NCBI GenBank assembly: GCA_028692765.1
Contig: JAQUWT010000010.1
Span: forward strand, 1 to 37,514
Origin: Patescibacteria group bacterium
Lineage (GTDB): Bacteria > Patescibacteriota > Patescibacteriia > Patescibacteriales > UBA12465
DNA: 37,514 bases
Direction of reading: 5' to 3'
The notes beneath the pieces are model-generated. The model worked only from the letters and a program-made list of their open reading frames with translations. It had not been told where the DNA came from and searched no databases. A program made the position numbers and the translations under genes. Each line of letters opens with the position of its first letter. Position 1 is the stretch's first letter. Below are positions 25,114 through 32,400 of the stretch, piece after piece.

Positions 25114-26577
25114 TTATTCTTTTTTCCTGCCCGGTAGAAAACGTTTGAAATTTTCAATCGGACTTTTTTTGGCAAATTGTTTGATGCGGTCCCGGGCTCT
25201 TTTTGTTTTAGCAAATTTCAGCCAGTCACGATTGGGATATTGTCTTCCTTTATCGGTGATGATTTCTACCAAGTCGCCATTTTTTAATTCTTGGTCGAGC
25301 TTGGCCAGGCGGTCGTTGACAATAGCGCCGGTAGCTTGATTGCCTATATTCGTATGGACGGCGTAAGCGAAGTCTATAGGGGTGGAATACTCCGGTAATT
25401 CGAAAACATCGCCTTTAGGCGAGAACACGAAAATGCGGTCGTTAAAAATATCCAATTTGATGTTTTTAATCAGTTCGCTGGTGTCAGAAATTTCTTTTTG
25501 GATGTCGATAATTTCTTTTACCCAATGGGGCTGTAATCCGTTTTGGTTCCTAGCTTTATAATACCAATGAGCGGCTAAACCATATAATGACTCTTCGTGC
25601 ATTTCTTGGGTTCTGATTTGGAATTCCACCGCTTTGCCTTCCGGCCCGAAGATGGTGGTGTGGAGGGAGCGATAGCCATTCGGCTTAGGAACGGCGATAT
25701 AGTCTTTAAAGCGGTTCGGCTTCGGCCGCCAAATGGTGTGGATTATACCCAGAGCTTTATAACAGTCATCAATGGTGGGCACAATTATTCTTAAAGCAAA
25801 TACATCATAGATTTCATCGAATTTTCTGTCTTTGCGCTGCATTTTTTGATAAATGCTGTACAGATGTTTGAAGCGGACTTCTAAATCATAGTTTAAATTA
25901 GTTTCAGCTAATCGCGGCAATAATTCTTTCTTAATTTTTTGGAAATATTGGTTTCTTTCCGCTTTTTTTTCTACTTCATATTCCTGTTCCAATTCCTGGA
26001 ATTTTTCTGGATATAGGTATTTAAAACACAGGTCCTCTAATTGCCATTTTAAGCGCCAGATGCCGAGCATGCCGGCAATAGGGGCATATATTTCCAAGGT
26101 TTCTTGAGCAATTCTTTTTTGTTTGGCTGGCGGCAAGCCCTCAAGAGTGCGCAGATTATGCAGACGGTCGCAGAACTTAATAAAAATAACTCGGATATCG
26201 GCGGCCATGGCTAAGAACATCTTTTTTAGATTTTCTCGGTAGCGTTCAATCCCTCGGTATTTTATTTTTCCCAGCTTGGTGATACCGGCGACTAAAGTCG
26301 CCACCTCTTCGCCGAAGTTTTTTTGAACGTCCTCGATGGTCTTATCCGTGTCTTCAGGAACATCATGAATCAGGCCGGCTATAATGGTTGGTAGGTCGGC
26401 TTTAATTTCCGCTAAGAGGAAGGCTGTATGTAGGGGGTGTTGAATATAGGGTTCGCCGGTTTTACGCAGTTGTCCCGAGTGCGCTTCCAGCGCAAAATCA
26501 TAAGCTAGGCGTAGCATTGTCGTGTCTTCGCCGGGATGATTTTCTTCAAATTTTTTGATGATACGCTCAATAGTCAT
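25114..26577 (-). CDS. rel: Bifunctional (p)ppGpp synthetase/hydrolase, short Rel, 487 aa
   Basis: Makes and degrades the alarmone (p)ppGpp. The HD hydrolase domain has His71-Asp72 and Glu75-Asp76 in IHDVPEDT and Asp137 in KFCDRLHNLRTL, so the hydrolase looks intact. The synthetase domain carries RFKD (289-292), the charge type of bifunctional Rel, and NGYRSLHTTIFGPEG. A TGS domain spans about 382-442. The protein stops after a basic tail, without the helical, Zn-finger and ACT domains that sense stalled ribosomes in full-length Rel of about 730 residues. The shorter end is natural, with a clean stop and terminator. How starvation is sensed without those domains is unclear. The gene is divergent from the surface-protein cluster. 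Confidence 0.95.
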   Translation of the reverse strand: MTIERIIKKFEENHPGEDTTMLRLAYDFALEAHSGQLRKTGEPYIQHPLHTAFLLAEIKADLPTIIAGLIHDVPEDTDKTIEDVQKNFGEEVATLVAGITKLGKIKYRGIERYRENLKKMFLAMAADIRVIFIKFCDRLHNLRTLEGLPPAKQKRIAQETLEIYAPIAGMLGIWRLKWQLEDLCFKYLYPEKFQELEQEYEVEKKAERNQYFQKIKKELLPRLAETNLNYDLEVRFKHLYSIYQKMQRKDRKFDEIYDVFALRIIVPTIDDCYKALGIIHTIWRPKPNRFKDYIAVPKPNGYRSLHTTIFGPEGKAVEFQIRTQEMHEESLYGLAAHWYYKARNQNGLQPHWVKEIIDIQKEISDTSELIKNIKLDIFNDRIFVFSPKGDVFELPEYSTPIDFAYAVHTNIGNQATGAIVNDRLAKLDQELKNGDLVEIITDKGRQYPNRDWLKFAKTKRARDRIKQFAKKSPIENFKRFLPGRKKE

Positions 26578-26610
26578 GTCTTTTCTAATTTTGCATTTTT
26601 ATGTTATAAT

Positions 26611-26629
26611 AAGCTTAACTGCTAAGCTT
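26611..26629. other. Inverted repeat in the rel 5' leader
   Basis: AAGCTTA (26611-26617) and TAAGCTT (26623-26629) are perfect complements around 5 bases. On the minus strand the hairpin lies at the very start of the predicted rel transcript; on the plus strand it lies upstream of the first surface-protein gene. It could be a protein-binding site or an RNA stem. Confidence 0.45.
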
Positions 26630-26633
26630 TTAA

Positions 26634-26642
26634 ATTATATCA
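26634..26642 (-). promoter_or_regulatory. rel promoter, extended -10
   Basis: On the minus strand TGATATAAT gives a perfect extended -10. No convincing -35 is found 16-18 bases upstream (TTTAAT-like at best). Predicted start is near 26627, about 50 bases before the rel ATG. A plus-strand TATAAT at 26605-26610 may serve the divergent gene but lacks a -35. Confidence 0.5.
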
Positions 26643-26667
26643 CGCTTTGCGGTTCAATTAAAATAAA

Positions 26668-29340
26668 ATGCGCCGTCGATTTTTTTCTTCTTTATTATTT
26701 TTCGCGCTTATTAGCGCCGGTCTGTTATCGGTTAATTTTGTTTTTGCCCAGAATTTAGATGTCGGCGTTAACGAAATTAGCAATACCATCGCTTTAAGTG
26801 CTACCGATCCTCGTATTATCGTGGCCCGAATCATTAATATCGCCTTGTTATTTTTGGGCGTGATTGCGGTTGGCCTGATAATTTACGCCGGTTTTCTTTG
26901 GATGACCAGCGGCGGCAGCGAAGACAAAATTGACCAGGCTAAGAATATTCTCAAAAATGCCATTATCGGCCTCGTGATAATTTTATCGGCTTGGGGAATC
27001 GTCTCCTTTATAATGAGCCGTCTTTTGGGCGCTACCGGCAACGGCGGCCTTTTCAATGGTAATTCCGGCAGCAGTTCTCTAGTCGGCACCGGGGCAATGG
27101 GAGCTTGTACAGTCGAGCGCGTTTATCCTGAAGATGGACAAACCGGAGTGGCGCGCAATACTTCTCTTATAATTACATTTAAAGAACCTTTACTCCTAAC
27201 TAGTGTCTGTCAGAATGAATCAGGCGAAGCTTGTGCGTGCGACCAAACATCTTGCAATCTCATCAATCCTGCTCATATTCGGATTTTCCGGCAAGATTTT
27301 GGAGATAACTGCGGCGATGCCTCCTGTCCGGCCGATAATACTAATGTCAGCCGGGCGCACGTGAGCGCTTCCAGCGACCGGCAGACTTTAATTATTACTC
27401 CTAATGACTTTTTAGGCAGCCCTGATGGCGACACCGATTACCAAGTTAAATTTACCAGCGGTATTTTGAAAGATAATGGTGACTCAATTTTTAAAACTTG
27501 CAATACGGATTGGTTTCAGTGGGGTTTTCGGGTTAGCAATAATTTAGATTTAACCCCTCCCCAAGTTCTTAGGGGGGGCGTTTTCCCTTTGCCGGATAAC
27601 GAGAGAGACTTATACGGCCAGACTGTAGCCGCTGTTCCCGCTCAAGCCGCCGTGACCGTCAATAGTTGTCCTCAAATTTATCAAGCCCCTTCAGTTTTGG
27701 GCGTAACTCCTACAGCCGGCAATCAGAACGGCAACGCTACTCTTGCTGTTGATTTTCATCAAAATATTTCCGCTTTGACCGTGGTCACCACTTCTGAAAA
27801 TAATCAGGCGCAGTTATTCGCCGGTCAGGAATTGCTGGGCGTAGCTAATTGGAACGGCAATCAGATTATTTTTCCTGGATTTTTCCAACTTGATGTTGAC
27901 GGCCATGAGGCCGGCAATGCTTGGCAGGTAAATATTCAGCCGGAGATTTTAGCCGACCAACTCACCGTGGGCGGAGAAATATATACTTTTTCCGAAGCGA
28001 ATAGCGGCAACAATATTCCGGTTATGGGTTGCAACAATTTAAGCATTGTTGCTCTCAATATTTATGTAAAATTAAGCGGACATCCTGATATTAATGTTGA
28101 TTTAGAAGGAAATAAAGTGGCCTTGACTGCCAAAGTAGCTGGTGCGGCCGGTAATAATTTGAATTTGTCTACAACCAATAGCGACGCTCTTTCTTTGCAA
28201 GCGTTTAACGGCGGGGTCGATATGGTTAAGACCAGTGAAGTAAAAGACCGCCATGACCGTCCGATGAACTCGGTTATCCAGCTTAATTTTAATGAAGCGG
28301 TTAATCCGATGCTTGTTTCCGGTTCGGCGGACGAAACGGCTGATTATATCCGGATTGTTAACGCAGAATCTTCGGCCACTGAAGGAGAAGCTTGTAATAC
28401 TAACGCCGATTGCGCTTCCTATAAGTGTAGTGATAACGTTTGCGCCGGCAACTATCTTTCCGGTAAATTTTTGATTTCTAATGCTTATAAGACGGTTGAA
28501 TTTATTTCTGATGTTGAATGCGGGCAAAACGGCTGCGGTGAGAAGATTTATTGTTTGCCGGCCAATAGCCATTTAGCTGTTCAATTGGTAGCCGCTAATT
28601 TAAAGACCTGTAGTACTGATACAGATTGCGCCAATTTTCAGCCATTTTCTCAGTGCGCGCCCTTTTCCAATTATCTAACTTGTCAGGATGCCAATGGCAA
28701 AAATTATCCGGTAGCCAATCTTAATCAGCTTGACGGCATCGTTGACGCCGCCGCCAATTCTTTAGATGGCAATCGTGATGTTTTTGCGGACGGGCCGATT
28801 GCTTTTTATAATGAAAATGAAGCGGCTAATCTTGAGCTCAAAGACAAATACCGCTGGTCCTTTTATATTAATGACCAGATAATGTCCGACCCGCCGCAAA
28901 TTTCTTTTATTAAACCGGATAATAACAGTTTGAATGCCGACACTAAAGCTCCTGTCCAAATTAATTTTAACACTTTGATGATGAATGCCAGTCTGCGCAC
29001 CGGCAATATCTGGGTTAATAATGGCCAGAAGGATGTCGAGCATCATCTTATCAACCTGTTTACTTCTTCTCCTGCGCCTGTGGGTTATTGGATAACCGCG
29101 GAGAATCGCGATGTTTCCCCTTTGGATGGAGAACCTGATTTAACCTTTGCCTTTTTAAATCATACGGAAATGGGCTCTTCGGTAACTTATAAATCCCAAG
29201 TAGGCTCGGGGGTGAAAGATATTTATCAGAATTGTTTTAAACCAAGCGCCGGGCCCAACTGTGCGGCCAATCCCGGTAATCCCTCTTGTTGCTATGGAGT
29301 ACCGACAGATATTTTAGGGGATGACGGTAATTGCCAATAA
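26668..29340 (+). CDS. VirB2-like pilin module fused to Ig-like ectodomain, 890 aa
   Basis: A signal peptide ends near FVFAQ (residue 27-28). Two hydrophobic helices (54-79 and 97-118) are joined by a short charged loop, SEDKIDQAKNILKN. This is the layout of VirB2/TrbC type IV secretion pilins, with the loop in the cytoplasm and both ends outside. VirB2 pilins normally end here, at 100-120 residues. This chain runs on for about 770 residues: a Big_5-like Ig domain from about 146, a second Ig-like region from about 335, a 37-residue phage-tail-like motif (482-518), two Big_5-like segments with C-x(n)-D-C motifs (EACNTNADC, CSTDTDC) and a last Ig-like domain from about 745. The next gene is a paralogue with the same N-terminus. 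Probably a membrane-anchored surface protein; the role is inferred. Confidence 0.88.
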   Translation: MRRRFFSSLLFFALISAGLLSVNFVFAQNLDVGVNEISNTIALSATDPRIIVARIINIALLFLGVIAVGLIIYAGFLWMTSGGSEDKIDQAKNILKNAIIGLVIILSAWGIVSFIMSRLLGATGNGGLFNGNSGSSSLVGTGAMGACTVERVYPEDGQTGVARNTSLIITFKEPLLLTSVCQNESGEACACDQTSCNLINPAHIRIFRQDFGDNCGDASCPADNTNVSRAHVSASSDRQTLIITPNDFLGSPDGDTDYQVKFTSGILKDNGDSIFKTCNTDWFQWGFRVSNNLDLTPPQVLRGGVFPLPDNERDLYGQTVAAVPAQAAVTVNSCPQIYQAPSVLGVTPTAGNQNGNATLAVDFHQNISALTVVTTSENNQAQLFAGQELLGVANWNGNQIIFPGFFQLDVDGHEAGNAWQVNIQPEILADQLTVGGEIYTFSEANSGNNIPVMGCNNLSIVALNIYVKLSGHPDINVDLEGNKVALTAKVAGAAGNNLNLSTTNSDALSLQAFNGGVDMVKTSEVKDRHDRPMNSVIQLNFNEAVNPMLVSGSADETADYIRIVNAESSATEGEACNTNADCASYKCSDNVCAGNYLSGKFLISNAYKTVEFISDVECGQNGCGEKIYCLPANSHLAVQLVAANLKTCSTDTDCANFQPFSQCAPFSNYLTCQDANGKNYPVANLNQLDGIVDAAANSLDGNRDVFADGPIAFYNENEAANLELKDKYRWSFYINDQIMSDPPQISFIKPDNNSLNADTKAPVQINFNTLMMNASLRTGNIWVNNGQKDVEHHLINLFTSSPAPVGYWITAENRDVSPLDGEPDLTFAFLNHTEMGSSVTYKSQVGSGVKDIYQNCFKPSAGPNCAANPGNPSCCYGVPTDILGDDGNCQ
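28111..28221 (+). other. Phage-tail-like GAAGN...GGVD motif within the first surface protein
   Basis: Residues 482-518 read LTAKVAGAAGNNLNL, a spacer of about 17 residues, then FNGGVD. This resembles a short motif that I know from many phage tail and tail-sheath proteins, of the form AKxxGxxGNxI, spacer, GGVD. The likeness is from memory, not from a search. Confidence 0.5.
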
Positions 29341-29378
29341 CAGATAAAATTTAGTAATAAAATAAAGTTATAAAGTCG

Positions 29379-29398
29379 TTAGCGGTATTTGCCGCTGA
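29379..29398 (+). other. Small hairpin between the two surface-protein genes
   Basis: TTAGCGG (29379-29385) pairs with CCGCTGA (29392-29398) with one G-T pair and a 6-base loop, 16 bases before the second ATG. No T-run follows, so it is not a terminator; it could protect or process the message. Confidence 0.4.
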
Positions 29399-29414
29399 TT
29401 ATCTTCACGCCTTT

Positions 29415-32400
29415 ATGCTAAATAAGCCTTCTTTTGTGACTAAAAATAAAAAATTCATTATTCGGATTGCGGTGTTTCTTTTTTTGCTTAGCGCCAGTCT
29501 GATATTTGCCGGTTTGGCTAGCGCTCAAATTGATGTCGGAGTTAACGAGATTAATAATGATATTGCTTTAAGTGCGGGTGACCCGCGAACCATTGCCGCC
29601 AGGATTATTAATATAGTCATGCTTGTCTTAGGCGTATTGGCTGTCGGTTTGATTATTTACGGCGGTTTCATTTGGATGACTTCCAACGGCGAAGAAGATA
29701 AGGTGGAAAAGGCAAAGAAAATTTTAAGAAATGGTGTTATCGGTTTAGTTATTATCTTGTCAGCCTGGGGCATCGCTTCTTTTATCCTGAGCCGGCTCAT
29801 CGGCGCAACTAATGGCAACGGTTCATCCGGCTCCTGTTCCTCAGGGCAATCTTTGTCTTGCGGTTGTGGCGGGTCTATGAGCTGTATCGATGGTTCGTGG
29901 GGTCCATGTCTTGGCTCTGATTGTAATTATGGCGGCGGCCCCATCAGCTGTGACAGCAGTCCGCTTAGCGGTTGCCAAGCGGCTGATCAAATCTGTTCTG
30001 TTGATAGTTTTTGCGATGCTGATACCTGTTCCTGTCTGCCTAAAGGAGAGTTGGGCGACCCTTGCGATGCTGATACTAATACGCCAACTTGCGAAGCAGA
30101 TAATAATAAATGTGCTGAATATTTAAGTTGTGACCCGGATTCTTGTACTTGTTATGGACCGCCGGTGATTACCAATATTAGTCCTTCAGGGGGTTTTTGC
30201 AACGAAGACGGCGATTTGTCCTGTACTAGCGATGCCGACTGTTCTTTGGGTTGTAATTTTACTACGCCTAATGGCACGGCTGATAATATCGTTACTATTT
30301 CTGGTTCTAATTTTGGTCAATATGACCCTTTAACCAGCAAGGTGGTTTTCAGTACGGATGCCATCGGTCTTAATCCCACCAATCTAAATCCCGACTGTAT
30401 CGATTCTTGGACAAATACCCAGATTATTGTAGTTGTTCCTGATACGGCCATGACCGGGGCAGTGCGGGTGATTACTGCTGATAATCAAACTGATAGTACT
30501 AATGATGATAACGGGCCGATTATTGATGATTTTGTAGTTAACAGCATTGTTCGCCCCGGACTTTGCCTGCTTACCCCAGACTCTGGTCTTTTAAGCGAGC
30601 AAGTTAATTATCGCGGTGTAAATTTGTATGGAGGTGAAGCTTATTTTGGCAACTATGATAAAAATGTGCGCGGCTTAGCCTCTGATTTTATTAATCCAGC
30701 AGGACTAGCAGGCACAACCACAATCCCCAATGTCAATAAAGGTAAAATGAGCAGTTTCGTGGTGGCGAGCATTGCTGGCAATAATGAGAAAAGCAATTAT
30801 GTCCGCTTTGTAAAGCAGGCTGAACCCAATCAGGGCCCCTACATCAGTTATTTTGAGCCCAGTAGCGGCCGCGCCGGCCAATATGTTACCATTCACGGCT
30901 CCGGCTTCGGCGGTGCTCGCGGCGCCTCTAAGGTATTTTTTGGAGAAACAGAAGCTAGTTATGATTTTCCCGAGGTTTGCGCCAATTCTATCTGGAAAGA
31001 TAGTCAAGTGATTGTAAAAGTTCCCGCTGACATTAATGACGGCAGTTATGAGTTAAGGATGGAGATTAATGAAGAGGAAATTAATTCTCAAAATGCCAAT
31101 CCTAACGCCTTTACCGTTGACGCCAATTCTTCTTTAAAGACGAGTATTTGCCGTATTTTCCCGACGCGTGGCCAAATTGGTACGCCCGTAGAAATTTGGG
31201 GAGAATATTTTGGTGATAATGGCGGTAACGCTTTAACGGTTTTTTCTTATAATCGTTCGGTTAGCGGTCAAATCAGCCTTGAACAATCAGCTCAGAAATT
31301 AAATCCTAATGTGCCCGATAATGCCGTCACTGGCGCCGTGAAGGTGGTAAAAAATAGCGAATGGGGCAATGATGTTAATTTTGAAATCGGCACCTGCGTC
31401 GATAATGGTGATTGCGGCGGTGATACTTGTTGCCCTGCCGGCACTTACAAACAAGGACGTTGTGCCGCTTCTTTAGCCGAGTGTTATGTCGATATTCCCA
31501 ATTCTGTCTTTGAATGGAACTTTTCTACCGGCTTCGGCGGTGTCGAGGGCGATGACGAATTTGATAGCTGTCAAGGAATGGCTCAAGCCTTAGGGGCCTG
31601 CCAAGTAGGCGCTTTCTGCCCTAATTCTCCGGGATTGTGCTCTCCTTATGCCGGTGGAACCAAGGTTCTAGGCGCTTGCGATTCCAGTTGCGCGACTGTG
31701 CCTGCTTGTGCCGAGTTAGGAGAGGGAGCTTGTGTTTATGATAGTCAATCAGATAAGTGTTTTATCAATAATAATACTTGCTCCTTGAATTCGAATATCA
31801 GCTACACTCTTGGCCAGCAAGAATTTAGCGCCGTCCAATCTTGCAAGAGTTTCAGCCAGTTCGGCAACCAATCTCATTGGCAGATAAGCGTTGCTTCTTC
31901 GTGCCCCAATGGCTGGACGCGTATTGATGGCGGCCATTGCGTCGATAGTGTCAGCGCGACGGAATCAACTTGTTCTCTCTGCCCGGCTAATTTTAATTGC
32001 CAGCAAATAGGCGGCGAAGGGCGTTGTGTGAGCACCGAATTATGTCCCGGCAGCGCTAGTTGCAATGGAACTTCTTGTTTGGCTGATACTTCAGCGCGGT
32101 GTGATTGTTGCTGCGAAATCGGTCAGGATGCACGCGATTGCTGTTCGCCCTTAACCTGCAGCGGCACTTGCGGCAGTGATACCAGTGACGATAAGGCCGG
32201 CCTAGGCCAATGTTCCGGTTGCATGGTAGACAGTGACGGTAACGGTGCCATTTCCCCGGAAGAACAGTTGCTGTCTGACCAAGCTTGTAATTGCAGTGCT
32301 CATTCCGGTAAATATTGCGATATTTCCGTGCCGACTGGCGCCTGTGTTGATTGTAGCCGCTTGTCAGCCGAATCTTGTCTTGATCACAGCCAGTCTTGTT

